DNA of 40,934 bases from an uncultured Woeseiaceae bacterium (GCA_905182415.1 CAJJBK010000024.1:1-40934); one strand, 5' to 3'. Shown: positions 8,110 through 15,982, counted from the first letter of the stretch. Numbers and translations are program-made. The notes: generated from the sequence alone by a model not told the origin.

Positions 8110-9807
8110 ATGAATAGTGATTTTGATGCAATTGTCGTTGGCTCCGGTATTTCGGGCGGTTGGGCCATCAAAGAATTAACTGAAAGGGGGCTAAAGGTTC
8201 TCTTGATTGAACGAGGCCCTGAAACGATTCATGGCGAAGATTATATTGGTGAAGGCAAAGCACCTTGGGAGCTGCCTTATCATGGGGCAATTCCTGAGGA
8301 TACATTGAGCAAAGAGTATGCCATACAGCAACAATGTTATGCGCTTAATGATGCCACCAAACAATTTTTTGTTAATGATCATCAGCATCCTTACATCACA
8401 AAAAAAGATAAACCATTTTCTTGGATACGAGGGTATCAATTAGGCGGAAGATCATTATTATGGTATCGACAAAGTTACCGCTGGAGTGAAATGGATTTCG
8501 CTGCAAATAAACTAGATGGGTATGGCGTTGATTGGCCAATACGTTATCGTGATATTGCTCCATGGTATGATCACGTTGAAACATTTGCCGGCATTAGCGG
8601 GTCTAAAGAGGGTTTGGAGCAACTTCCTGATGGCCAATTTCTTCCGCCGATGGAAATGAACTGTGTTGAGCTTGAGGTAAAAAAACAAATTGAGCATCAA
8701 TTCCCAAATAGATCAATGATAATTGGACGCTGCGCTCATCTTACCGAGCCAACAAAAGAACATCTCGAATTAGGAAGAGGTCAATGTCAAAGCAGAGATC
8801 AATGTGAACGAGGTTGTTCGTTTGGCGCTTATTTTAGCACCTTATCAGCAACTCTCCCTGCTGCTAAGAGGACCAATAATTTAACGATCTTGACTGACTC
8901 GATTGTTCAGAGTGTTATCTATGATGATACAAAGAAACGAGCAACTGGTGTAAGAGTAATTGATGCAATAACTAATGAGCGAAAGGAATTAAACGCAAGA
9001 ATAATTTTTTTATGTGCCTCGACGCTTGGCTCAACACAAATAATGCTGAATTCTCGGTCCGCTTCATTTCCAAATGGCATAGCAAATTCAAGTGGCTGCT
9101 TAGGCTTAAATTTGATGGATCACATTTTTGAAAGTGGTGCGAGTGGAGAATATCCAGGATTTAAAGATAAGTATTTTAAAGGTCGTCGACCAAATGGGAT
9201 CTATATACCCAGATATCATAATATAAGTAGCAGAGACGAGAGATTTTTACGTGGCTTTGGTTTTCAGGGCGGAGGAAAACGGCCAAGCTGGAAACGTGCC
9301 AAATCAATGCCGGGGATCGGGGTGAGCTTAAAAGAGCAGCTCAGAAAGCCGGGTTCATGGACATTTAATTTAGGCGGATTTGGAGAAATGTTACCAGATA
9401 AGAGAAACCGTGTATGGCTTGATGAGAATTTAAAAGATAAATGGGGTATACCAGTCTTAAATATTGAATGTACTCTTCGTGATAACGAAAAAAGGATGCT
9501 CAAAGTGATGTCTGAGGATGCTAGAGAGATGCTTGAGGCGTCCGGAATGATTAACGTACAGCCTTATAACAACTCTGCACCCCCTGGGCTTGCTATTCAT
9601 GAAATGGGCACAGCTAGAATGGGGCATGATCCTAAAACTTCTGTATTAAATAAATACAACCAAGCACATGATGTACCAAACTTATTCGTAACAGATGGTT
9701 CTTGTATGGCCTCCAGTGCCTGCCAGAATCCTTCTTTAACTTACATGGCATTAACCGCTAGAGCTTCTGCTAAGGCGGTAGAAATGCTTCAAGAGGGAAA
9801 ACTATGA
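8110..9807 (+). CDS. GMC-family FAD oxidoreductase (sugar/glucoside dehydrogenase large subunit)
   Basis: A flavoprotein of 565 residues. The N-terminal FAD-binding GSGISGGWAIKEL motif lies at 11-23 and a long C-terminal GMC domain holds the active-site H497 (HEMGTARMG) and N540 (CQNPSLTY). A cysteine group, C226, C232 and C236, lies where FAD-dependent glucose and gluconate dehydrogenases bind an iron-sulfur cluster, which would pass electrons to a cytochrome or quinone acceptor. It lacks its own signal peptide, as expected for a partner that rides through Tat with the small subunit encoded 22 bases upstream. ATG at 8110 is preferred over TTG at 8098. Known relatives oxidise glucose, gluconate, sorbitol, or the C3 hydroxyl of glucosides; the last fits the TIM-barrel neighbours. 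Confidence 0.9.
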   Translation: MNSDFDAIVVGSGISGGWAIKELTERGLKVLLIERGPETIHGEDYIGEGKAPWELPYHGAIPEDTLSKEYAIQQQCYALNDATKQFFVNDHQHPYITKKDKPFSWIRGYQLGGRSLLWYRQSYRWSEMDFAANKLDGYGVDWPIRYRDIAPWYDHVETFAGISGSKEGLEQLPDGQFLPPMEMNCVELEVKKQIEHQFPNRSMIIGRCAHLTEPTKEHLELGRGQCQSRDQCERGCSFGAYFSTLSATLPAAKRTNNLTILTDSIVQSVIYDDTKKRATGVRVIDAITNERKELNARIIFLCASTLGSTQIMLNSRSASFPNGIANSSGCLGLNLMDHIFESGASGEYPGFKDKYFKGRRPNGIYIPRYHNISSRDERFLRGFGFQGGGKRPSWKRAKSMPGIGVSLKEQLRKPGSWTFNLGGFGEMLPDKRNRVWLDENLKDKWGIPVLNIECTLRDNEKRMLKVMSEDAREMLEASGMINVQPYNNSAPPGLAIHEMGTARMGHDPKTSVLNKYNQAHDVPNLFVTDGSCMASSACQNPSLTYMALTARASAKAVEMLQEGKL

Positions 9808-10670
9808 GTATGAATAATATTTATCCTATGCGGCGCAGGGACTTTATGAAAAACTCAATGATAATGTTGCCAGCAGTATCTTATCTTCATGCCGGTAAAT
9901 TGAATGCAGCGAGCTTAAGTGAGCATGGATTAGGTAATTTCGGAATCCAGTTATATACAGTTAGAGACCAAATGAAACTGGATGTTAATAGAACGCTGCA
10001 AAGTATAGCTGAGATTGGATATAAAGAGGTTGAATTTGCTGGATATTTTGGGCGTAGTCCTAAAGATATAAAGAATATTTTAGCCGAAAATTCTCTCACT
10101 TCACCCTCAACTCATATAGAAATTCAACTAATACGTGACTATGCGGAACAAGTTATTGATTCAGCCTTAGAAGTCGGGCACAAATATATCGTAATGGCCT
10201 GGTTGGATCCAAGTGAGCGAGTGACTTTAGATCAATATCGTGCCCATGCTGACTTGTTCAATGTATTTGGAGAAAAATGCAAGGCAGCCGGTTTAAAATT
10301 TGCTTTTCATAACCATGATTTTGATTTTCAAGAACTCGAAGATGTGATTCCTATGGATCTACTTTTAGAGAGGACAGATTCGGACGCTGTTGCTTTTGAG
10401 CTTGATATGTATTGGATTACAAAAGCCAAGGCAGATCCAATTCGTTATATTAATAACCATCCTGGTCGCTTCCCTTTGTGGCACATAAAAGACATGGCCC
10501 CTTCCACAAAAATGAGTGATGTTGGAGCAGGCATAATAGATTTTTCAGCTATATTTGCTCATAATAAGAAAGCAGGTCTTGAGCACTTTTTTGCAGAACG
10601 TGATGACCCACCTAATTCTTTGGTTACTGCTTCAAATTGCTTTAATGCAATGTTAAAGTTCGAGTATTGA
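9804..10670 (+). CDS. Tat-exported sugar phosphate isomerase/epimerase-type TIM barrel
   Basis: A 288-residue TIM barrel whose start overlaps the GMC stop (ATGA), implying translational coupling. The N-terminus contains a near-consensus twin-arginine motif (RRRDFMK, residues 10-16) followed by a hydrophobic stretch and an Ala-rich cleavage region near 36. Metal-site candidates are H169/H171 (FAFHNHDFDF), D201 (FELDMYW), H227 (WHIKDM) and E265 (FAERDDP). The GIQLYTVRD start of the barrel is characteristic of a subfamily commonly clustered with GMC and Gfo/Idh/MocA dehydrogenases. A periplasmic metal-dependent barrel coupled to the dehydrogenase would act directly on the oxidised product, for example by beta-elimination from a 3-keto glycoside; this activity is inferred. 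Confidence 0.87.
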   Translation: MSMNNIYPMRRRDFMKNSMIMLPAVSYLHAGKLNAASLSEHGLGNFGIQLYTVRDQMKLDVNRTLQSIAEIGYKEVEFAGYFGRSPKDIKNILAENSLTSPSTHIEIQLIRDYAEQVIDSALEVGHKYIVMAWLDPSERVTLDQYRAHADLFNVFGEKCKAAGLKFAFHNHDFDFQELEDVIPMDLLLERTDSDAVAFELDMYWITKAKADPIRYINNHPGRFPLWHIKDMAPSTKMSDVGAGIIDFSAIFAHNKKAGLEHFFAERDDPPNSLVTASNCFNAMLKFEY

Positions 10671-10699
10671 TTAAATAAGAAGAATTAAAGGGATTGACT

Positions 10700-12229
10700 A
10701 TGCAAAAACCCGATATTTTGATTGTCGGTGCTGGCATCAATGGTCTGGTAGCAGCTAATTACCTGCAAAAAAATGGATGTAATGTAACGATGATGGATCG
10801 TTCTCGTCGCGTGGGTGGGGCTTGTGTTTCAGAGGACATGAATTACGGTAATATCTCACAATCTTATGCATTAGGCGCATCTGTTTTGGGGTTAATGCAA
10901 GACTTTGTTTTTGAGGAAACGGGTTTAGCTCATAAGCTTGAAACTTTTGTCCCATCGCATCCTAAATTAATTCATTTTCCCAATGATCCTATTGTGACGA
11001 GAATTCACAGAGATCCAAAAGATCTGGATATAGAATTAGCAAAGAAATGGGGTGAAAAAGGAGATGTAGAGGGATTTAGGCACGACGAAGGAAGGATAAT
11101 TAAATTTCTTCAACGAGGTTATCGTGAAGCTTGCCCACCAACATTAGAAGCAGCTAGAAGTGAGTTAGGTGAAGTATTAACAGACTTATGGATCAAAGGA
11201 GATGCTAAGACTTTGTTGGATCATTATTTCACTAGTGAACGATCCAAGATGTATATGGCGATGACCGTATCTGAGAGTGGTCCTGTATCACTGGAAGATC
11301 CTTATTCTGCATTCACACTCCCGGTAATGGACTCAGGCTCTATTTTTGATGGTTACTACGGGCACGTAAAAGGAGGTATATGGAAAGTTACGGAGGCCTT
11401 AAGTCATATTAATCACGAGCTAGGAGTAAAGACGCATCTTTCAAGTCAGGTTATCGAAGTAGACTCAAAAAAAGGAAGGGTGTTATTTACGAGAGACGGT
11501 AAAGAAAATCATGTAAATTTTGATTATCTTATCATGGGAACAGACCCCCTGACTGCCCACAAATTAGTCGGCAATGAAGCTGATATAAAAAGCGCTAAGG
11601 AGAAAAAATATCTTGGTAGTAGCGGAAAGTTGAATATGATGTTTAAAAATCCCATTCAATGGAAAGATGCCACAAATCTATCGGATACAGATGCAGCATT
11701 TAGATTTATATTTGGTGTTGAGACTTTAGAAGAATTTGAAAATGCCACGCTTAAAGTAACCGATCCTAACTTTCATTATGTGCCTGGCTATATGCAAATT
11801 TATTGTGAAGGTGGCGCACAACGACAAATGCAAAATCATGAAACATATGATCGTCTAGCTGTATTTTTTAAGAATTTTGCATTAAGTGAAAAGGGTGATG
11901 AGTTGCCTCATATTGAAGAAGAGGCTAAGCAAAAAGTATTAGAATATGTGAATAATCCAGAAGATTGCATTTGGACTAGATTATTAACTCCAAGAGACTT
12001 ACAGAGTTTATTTTACTTTCCCGGGGGTAATCTTGATCACACTATGCTTACGGGTGGTCAAACTTACTTCGATCGAAATTTTTCGAGTGATCCAGAAAAT
12101 TATTTTTATCGTTTTGGTGACAAAGAGAATGTTTATCTTTGTGGGGCTGGAACCTATCCTTGTGGTTCCGTTGCCGGAACTCCAGGTTATATGTGCAGTC
12201 AACAATTATTAAAAGTGATAGACAAATAA
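10700..12229 (+). CDS. PYROXD2/phytoene-desaturase-like FAD oxidoreductase
   Basis: A 509-residue flavoprotein with an N-terminal dinucleotide-binding motif (ILIVGAGINGLVAANYL, residues 6-22), an early VGGACVSED segment and a C-terminal FAD-contact region (LCGAGTYPCGSVAGTPGY). It belongs to the phytoene-desaturase/PYROXD2-like branch of amine-oxidase-type flavoproteins. No signal peptide is visible. An AAAGGGA site at 10687-10693 supports ATG at 10700 rather than TTG at 10694. It follows the Tat TIM barrel by 29 bases and ends the plus-strand run. There are no carotenoid genes nearby, so a carotenoid role is unlikely. It may desaturate or oxidise a product of the sugar or aglycone pathway; the function is unknown. 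Confidence 0.8.
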   Translation: MQKPDILIVGAGINGLVAANYLQKNGCNVTMMDRSRRVGGACVSEDMNYGNISQSYALGASVLGLMQDFVFEETGLAHKLETFVPSHPKLIHFPNDPIVTRIHRDPKDLDIELAKKWGEKGDVEGFRHDEGRIIKFLQRGYREACPPTLEAARSELGEVLTDLWIKGDAKTLLDHYFTSERSKMYMAMTVSESGPVSLEDPYSAFTLPVMDSGSIFDGYYGHVKGGIWKVTEALSHINHELGVKTHLSSQVIEVDSKKGRVLFTRDGKENHVNFDYLIMGTDPLTAHKLVGNEADIKSAKEKKYLGSSGKLNMMFKNPIQWKDATNLSDTDAAFRFIFGVETLEEFENATLKVTDPNFHYVPGYMQIYCEGGAQRQMQNHETYDRLAVFFKNFALSEKGDELPHIEEEAKQKVLEYVNNPEDCIWTRLLTPRDLQSLFYFPGGNLDHTMLTGGQTYFDRNFSSDPENYFYRFGDKENVYLCGAGTYPCGSVAGTPGYMCSQQLLKVIDK

Positions 12230-12232
12230 ATA

Positions 12233-12679
12233 CTAGTGATCGTTAGGAATTTTTGCGATGCATTCTATCTCAAAACTTGCATTTAGAGCCAAGCCATCCG
12301 CACCAAAAGCGCTACGCGCAGGATATGGCTTATTAAAATATTGGATGTATACAGAATTAAATTGACTCCATTTTTCAATATCATCAATCATTACTAAGCA
12401 CTTAAATACATTATCCAAGCTTAAGTTAAGTTTATTTAATGTGATTTGTATATTTTTTAATGCTTGATGTGCTTCAGGCACAATCCCGCCGGATACTATT
12501 GAGCCAGATTCATCCTCACCGACAACTCCAGAGAGATAAACGATATCACCAACTGTGACGGCATCTGAAAAAGGATAGTTATTTTTTTTCGTTGATTCAG
12601 AAACAAAGTAACTAACTTCATCACTATAGCTAGAGATAGATATGAATAAGCCTAAAGTAATTAATATAATTTTTTTCAT
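12233..12679 (-). CDS. Periplasmic RidA/YjgF-family protein
   Basis: A protein of 148 residues with a clear signal peptide (MKKIILITLGLFISIS, cleavage near residue 19) followed by a complete RidA/YjgF domain. Family features are the DIVYLSGVVGED segment and the conserved arginine of the imine-deaminase pocket in YPARSAFG (R122). The acidic position of the last strand is also retained (SFEIECIA). Cytosolic RidA hydrolyses reactive enamines or imines; exported members are less well understood. It converges on the flavoprotein gene with only three bases between stops. It is unrelated in detail to the second RidA-family protein at 20881, which looks like 2-aminomuconate deaminase. Confidence 0.85.
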   Translation of the reverse strand: MKKIILITLGLFISISSYSDEVSYFVSESTKKNNYPFSDAVTVGDIVYLSGVVGEDESGSIVSGGIVPEAHQALKNIQITLNKLNLSLDNVFKCLVMIDDIEKWSQFNSVYIQYFNKPYPARSAFGADGLALNASFEIECIAKIPNDH

Positions 12680-12811
12680 TTGTATGAGTTCATAATTTTA
12701 TTTATAACTACTGTATAGAAAATATATTTTTATAGAAAGTCATATTATAATTGTACAAATAAAGGGTTTATTAATGAGGTATCCATTCTTTAATGAATAG
12801 TAAAATATATT

Positions 12812-13384
12812 ATGTGCGGTAGATTCACACTCAGAGGCACCAATAGAGTGCAAGATGAATATGGAGTAGAGCTTGACCCTAATTATAATTTAGCTCCTGG
12901 ACAAAAAATTTTTGTTGTCAGTCGAAAAATTGAAATGATGAAATGGTCTTTTAGTCCATCTTGGGCTAGTAAACCAATGAATTTGATTAACGCAAGATCA
13001 GAAACCCTTCACGAAAAACCAAGTTTCAAGGGGTCGAAGCGTTGCGTTATTCCAGCAGATGGGTGGTATGAGTGGCATCGAAAAGACAATAAAAAACAGC
13101 CGTTTTATTTTCATAATGATCATGAGTTATTTCTTTTTGCTGGAATATACAAGGAATATAATGATGAGAATGGTTGTGCTCTTATCACCAAAAAAGCTAA
13201 TGATCACTTAGCAAATGTACATCATAGAATGCCGATATTACTCGAATATAGCCAAGCTCGTGATTGGTTAAATGGCGAAGATGTATTTGACTCTACCTTG
13301 TCGGATAAAATTAAATATCACCCAGTAGGATCATTTGTTAATAAACCAAGTAACAATAGCGAAGCATGTATAAAAAGGTTGTAA
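12812..13384 (+). CDS. SOS response-associated peptidase family (SRAP, YedK/HMCES) protein
   Basis: A 190-residue SRAP-domain protein. The start MCGRFT places the catalytic Cys at position 2, which after Met removal forms a thiazolidine crosslink to abasic sites in single-stranded DNA. The other active-site residues are present: N60 in LINARSET, E87 in ADGWYEW and H138 in HHRMP. The length is slightly short compared with E. coli YedK (about 220). It shields abasic sites during replication. It is monocistronic, facing the DUF2061 gene, and nothing in the context links it to its metabolic neighbours. Confidence 0.93.
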   Translation: MCGRFTLRGTNRVQDEYGVELDPNYNLAPGQKIFVVSRKIEMMKWSFSPSWASKPMNLINARSETLHEKPSFKGSKRCVIPADGWYEWHRKDNKKQPFYFHNDHELFLFAGIYKEYNDENGCALITKKANDHLANVHHRMPILLEYSQARDWLNGEDVFDSTLSDKIKYHPVGSFVNKPSNNSEACIKRL

Positions 13385-13395
13385 CGCTTGTTGGT

Positions 13396-13677
13396 TTAAA
13401 TTGTTACGCTTTCTGTTTTATTGGCCATTTTGCTTGCCCAGAATTTATCAAGTAAAAAATACCAAACCCCATTAATTAGCGGCTCAACAATGGCATCGGT
13501 AATTGCTGCATCAAATGAAGCTCCAGTGAAATACATGACACAGGCAGCCGCAATGAAAAAGTGACCTATGGTGTAAATGACTGTCCTAAGGAGCGTGCCT
13601 TTATTCTTTCGTATATTTTTTAAGAGATTATTTCCCAGCATAGTAATATTGTCTTTAAGAATGATAATAAGACTCAT
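13396..13677 (-). CDS. DUF2061 small membrane protein
   Basis: A protein of 93 residues with a basic N-terminus and two hydrophobic segments (about 32-50 and 60-80). The pattern LLRTVIYTIGHFFIAAA, then DAAITDAIVEPLINGVWYFLLDKFW, fits the DUF2061 family of predicted inner-membrane proteins. An internal ATG at residue 13 (MLGNNLLKN) is an alternative start close to the family's usual length. It converges on the SRAP gene with an 11-base gap. The function of the family is not established. Confidence 0.8.
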   Translation of the reverse strand: MSLIIILKDNITMLGNNLLKNIRKNKGTLLRTVIYTIGHFFIAAACVMYFTGASFDAAITDAIVEPLINGVWYFLLDKFWASKMANKTESVTI

Positions 13678-13810
13678 TCTAAATTATTATTTGTTATATT
13701 TAAATATTTTTTTATTTTTATTTAGGATTAATGAGTAAATTCAAAGATAATTAGATTTGTTATACAAAGCGGTATGATCAAAAATTTTTTACAACAAGAG
13801 GGGAAACAAA

Positions 13811-13939
13811 ATGGCATGTGGTTGTGGAAGAAGTCCAACAGGTAAATGTATTGGTTGGCATGCACTCTCTGAAAAAGAGTATCAGGAAAAACTAAAAAAA
13901 TATAAGGAAAAAGAATTGGCTAAAAAAACGGATGAATAA
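13811..13939 (+). CDS. 42-residue Cys-rich small protein, CDGSH-like pattern
   Basis: A short ORF with a strong ribosome site (AGAGGGGAAA just before the ATG). The N-terminal half, MACGCGRSPTGKCIGWH, contains C3, C5, C13 and H17, a C-x-C-x7-C-x3-H arrangement. This is one residue shorter than the 3Cys-1His ligand pattern of CDGSH iron-sulfur proteins (C-x-C-x8-C-x3-H), and the conserved Ser and Gly also line up. The C-terminal half is a charged Lys/Glu helix. A zinc or iron-sulfur binding microprotein is a reasonable idea, but the family identity is not established. The gene is followed 16 bases later by another microprotein that shares its tail, so the two are probably cotranscribed. Confidence 0.7.
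   Translation: MACGCGRSPTGKCIGWHALSEKEYQEKLKKYKEKELAKKTDE
13886..13937 (+). repeat. Direct repeat copy 1 (coding tail duplication)
   Basis: This copy lies in the 42-residue protein gene. It shares three exact blocks with copy 2 at 14010-14055: GAAAAACTAAAA, the 18-base GAAAAAGAATTGGCTAAA, and AAAACGGATGAAT. Short in-frame insertions separate the blocks, so the repeat is conserved at the protein level. Confidence 0.85.
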
Positions 13940-13955
13940 ATAACAGGAGAAAAAA

Positions 13956-14075
13956 ATGGGCAAGAAATATCTTCAGAAGAGGTTGCGAAAGAAGGAAGAA
14001 AGGCGCCTTGAAAAACTAAAAGAAAAAGAATTGGCTAAAGAGAAAACGGATGAATCTATCAAAACCAACTCCTAA
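13956..14075 (+). CDS. 39-residue highly charged small protein
   Basis: A second short ORF preceded by a good site (ACAGGAGA, 7-8 bases before the ATG). The product is almost wholly Lys/Arg/Glu (for example KRLRKKEERRLEKLKEKE) and should form one basic helix. Its last 20 or so residues repeat the tail of the preceding 42-residue protein (KLK...EKELAK...KTDE). It looks like an N-terminally divergent duplicate. A real translated gene is supported by the ribosome site and the in-frame conservation of the duplicated tail, but the length makes this moderate evidence. A nucleic-acid-binding role is possible given the charge. Confidence 0.5.
   Translation: MGKKYLQKRLRKKEERRLEKLKEKELAKEKTDESIKTNS
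14010..14055 (+). repeat. Direct repeat copy 2 (coding tail duplication)
   Basis: This is the partner of the copy at 13886-13937, located in the 39-residue protein gene. The block order is the same, and the spacing differences are multiples of three overall, keeping both reading frames open. Confidence 0.85.
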
Positions 14076-14163
14076 TCCCACAAGAGTTTGCTAGTTTTGT
14101 AGGCTGGTGTGATGTATTTTAAGAAACTGTACTTTTGCAATAGTAGCTAGGATGAAAAGTTAG

Positions 14164-14862
14164 ATGATAAAACATGTAATCGAAGGTTCGGTAATAATTT
14201 GTGGTATTTTACTTTCACTTTATATTGGAGAACTAAACACTCAGAAGAACAATATAGAAATAAAAAAGGAACTAATCCAAGATTTAAATCGATCTCTTAA
14301 TGACGACCTTGAGCAAATAAAAATAATTCAAAATATTCTCGAAAATAGTCTAAATCAAATATCAAAATTACAAGACGATATAGAAAGTAACCATCAAAAC
14401 CTATCTGATCAAGAAGCGATAAATCTTATTTTAGATATTGAGGTAGCGGCATCCTTTTTCCCAAGTATTGGTGTCTATAATGAGTTGATATCATCAGGCT
14501 CATACGAACTAGTAAATAATTCGGAACTAAAAAGAACTTTGATCGATTTATATGAAACACAAAAAGAAAGAAACTACACCATGTCTTTATCCCTAGATAA
14601 TTTGGCGCTCCAATACGTAAGGGAAACTCTTGAGAAATTCAATATAAGATTCACATATAATATAAGTGAAGGCGAGGTTTATGGGGATCGAGTTATACAA
14701 AATTATAAATTCGATCAAAAATACTACTCATCAAAAGAATTTTACGGGCTGTTATCGACATTGAGTTATCCAGCTAATAATTACAACAGACTACTAATTA
14801 CAGCTAAAAAATCTATAGAGGGTGCAAAAAAATTAATTATTATAGAAATTTCTGATACTTAA
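14164..14862 (+). CDS. DUF6090-like single-pass membrane protein
   Basis: A protein of 232 residues. Residues 1-22 form one hydrophobic segment (VIEGSVIICGILLSLYIGE), followed directly by a long predicted coiled coil (about 30-85, rich in Asn, Gln, Glu, Lys and Ile). A second helical domain contains FPSIGVYNELISSGSYELVNNSELK, a recognisable pattern in DUF6090-type proteins. The short N-terminus and positive residues suggest a membrane anchor with a large soluble domain. There is no convincing operon partner; the next gene starts 67 bases later. The function is unknown. Confidence 0.7.
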   Translation: MIKHVIEGSVIICGILLSLYIGELNTQKNNIEIKKELIQDLNRSLNDDLEQIKIIQNILENSLNQISKLQDDIESNHQNLSDQEAINLILDIEVAASFFPSIGVYNELISSGSYELVNNSELKRTLIDLYETQKERNYTMSLSLDNLALQYVRETLEKFNIRFTYNISEGEVYGDRVIQNYKFDQKYYSSKEFYGLLSTLSYPANNYNRLLITAKKSIEGAKKLIIIEISDT

Positions 14863-14929
14863 TAAGGAACAAACTCTTTATTTAAATGGTAAATTATATA
14901 AAAGCCAAAATAACACAGAGGAGCTTGAA

Positions 14930-15331
14930 ATGAAGTTATCTACTTTAAATTGGCGTCTAACGGGCGCCTTAATAATGCTAATGACCAGTTTTTCAGTCAA
15001 TGCTGATACACGACTGGAACAGGTCTGGACTTGTACACTATATGATGGCAAGACATTGGAGGAATTCAGTGCTATTCATAGCAAGTGGATTGCGTGGGCG
15101 AATAAGCAAGACTATGGAGGGGATATTCGAGGTCATGTTTCTACTCCATTCGTGGGAGATGAATTTAGCGTGGTACTGCTTACCGATTCCTACCCTGACC
15201 TAGTAACCTATGCGGCCGATATTGCTGCTTACTATGCGGGTGAGGGTGCAGCGCTGGACGCCGAATATGACGCTGTGGCCAACTGTACCTCGAGCGTGCT
15301 ATATAATGTGACCGAAAGTGGTAGCGATTAG
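14930..15331 (+). CDS. Secreted protein of unknown function
   Basis: An exported 133-residue protein. The signal peptide runs to about residue 25 (LTGALIMLMTSFSVNA), giving a mature start DTRLEQVW. Two cysteines (in WTCTLYDG and VANCTSS) could form a disulfide in the periplasm. The mature part alternates short beta and helical segments (TLEEFSAIHSKWIAWAN), reminiscent of dimeric alpha-beta barrel domains, though I cannot assign a family. The ribosome site GAGG lies before the ATG. The 3' half of the gene is visibly richer in G and C than the preceding genes and marks the left edge of a compositionally different stretch. No function is proposed. Confidence 0.7.
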   Translation: MKLSTLNWRLTGALIMLMTSFSVNADTRLEQVWTCTLYDGKTLEEFSAIHSKWIAWANKQDYGGDIRGHVSTPFVGDEFSVVLLTDSYPDLVTYAADIAAYYAGEGAALDAEYDAVANCTSSVLYNVTESGSD

Positions 15332-15891
15332 ACTACCCCCTCCTTTGGGTGGACGCGTGTGGTTGTTGATGAAGGACTCGATATAGCGAAAATAAACTAT
15401 TGGGCACTACATCTATTTACTTGTATCGTCCTCGAACAGCACACTAGGACTGCCATATTCATAATACCCTAAAGGGCCAGCTTCTATATTTTCGAGATGG
15501 TCAGATACTCTTTTTGATTATGTCTCTTGTTGTTCCAATCTTTCTTAGGTGGTTGCTGACTGGTAACTTTCACATCATCCCATTAACTTTAACACCCTAA
15601 AAGAATTAAAGAAGCCAGTGCTTGATAAGTCAGAAGAAGATTAGATCTAGTTTACAACCATTTTCTACAAATTCTGAGCGAGCAGTTAATATATACCCCT
15701 ACTATTGAATGGGCGCTTGCCTATCCCCACCTAGAAACTTTGCCTTCCCTGCAACAAGAGCTGACTTTGCGTCAGTAATTTTTGAGACTGATGATAAAAA
15801 TAGGTGTTTGTAATACATAATATACTACATCTGTACTACATTTATGTTGAGTAACTATTTAAATTATTGATATATATGAATATTTTAATGA
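15332..15891. other. Gene-free stretch, probably decayed DNA next to tRNA-Ser
   Basis: No intact gene is visible in these 560 bases. A 49-codon open stretch at 15629-15778 on the plus strand ends in a coherent-looking tail (WALAYPHLETLPSLQQEL) but has no start, so it may be the remnant of a lost gene. Close to the tRNA, the 8-base word TACTACAT occurs twice (15823-15830 and 15834-15841), an 11-base period like integrase arm sites, though that may be chance. The mixed base composition and lack of ORFs fit the debris of an element once inserted at the tRNA 3' end. Confidence 0.5.
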
Positions 15892-15982
15892 TGGCGGAGA
15901 GGGAGGGATTCGAACCCTCGAAGGGCTACAAACCCTTGCTGGTTTTCAAGACCAGTGCATTCGACCACTCTGCCACCTCTCC
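15892..15982 (-). tRNA. tRNA-Ser (anticodon UGA)
   Basis: On the minus strand the 91-base sequence folds as a class II tRNA: acceptor GGAGAGG pairs with CCTCTCC, followed by G and an encoded CCA. The anticodon stem CTGGT/ACCAG encloses the loop CTTGAAA, so the anticodon is TGA, reading UCA. A long variable arm (GCAAGGG...CCCTTCG) identifies serine, and the T loop GGTTCGAATCC is standard. The 3' end faces the decayed region at 15332-15891. tRNA-Ser genes are frequent integration targets, which fits the neighbouring foreign-looking DNA. Confidence 0.97.

Noticed and set aside
10700-12229. Carotenoid phytoene desaturase (CrtI)
   Set aside because: No crtB, crtE or crtY genes are nearby, and the context is carbohydrate oxidation.
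13396-13420. GTAAC...GTTAC inverted repeat at the SRAP/DUF2061 junction as a terminator
   Set aside because: The five-base stem with a 17-base loop is too weak.
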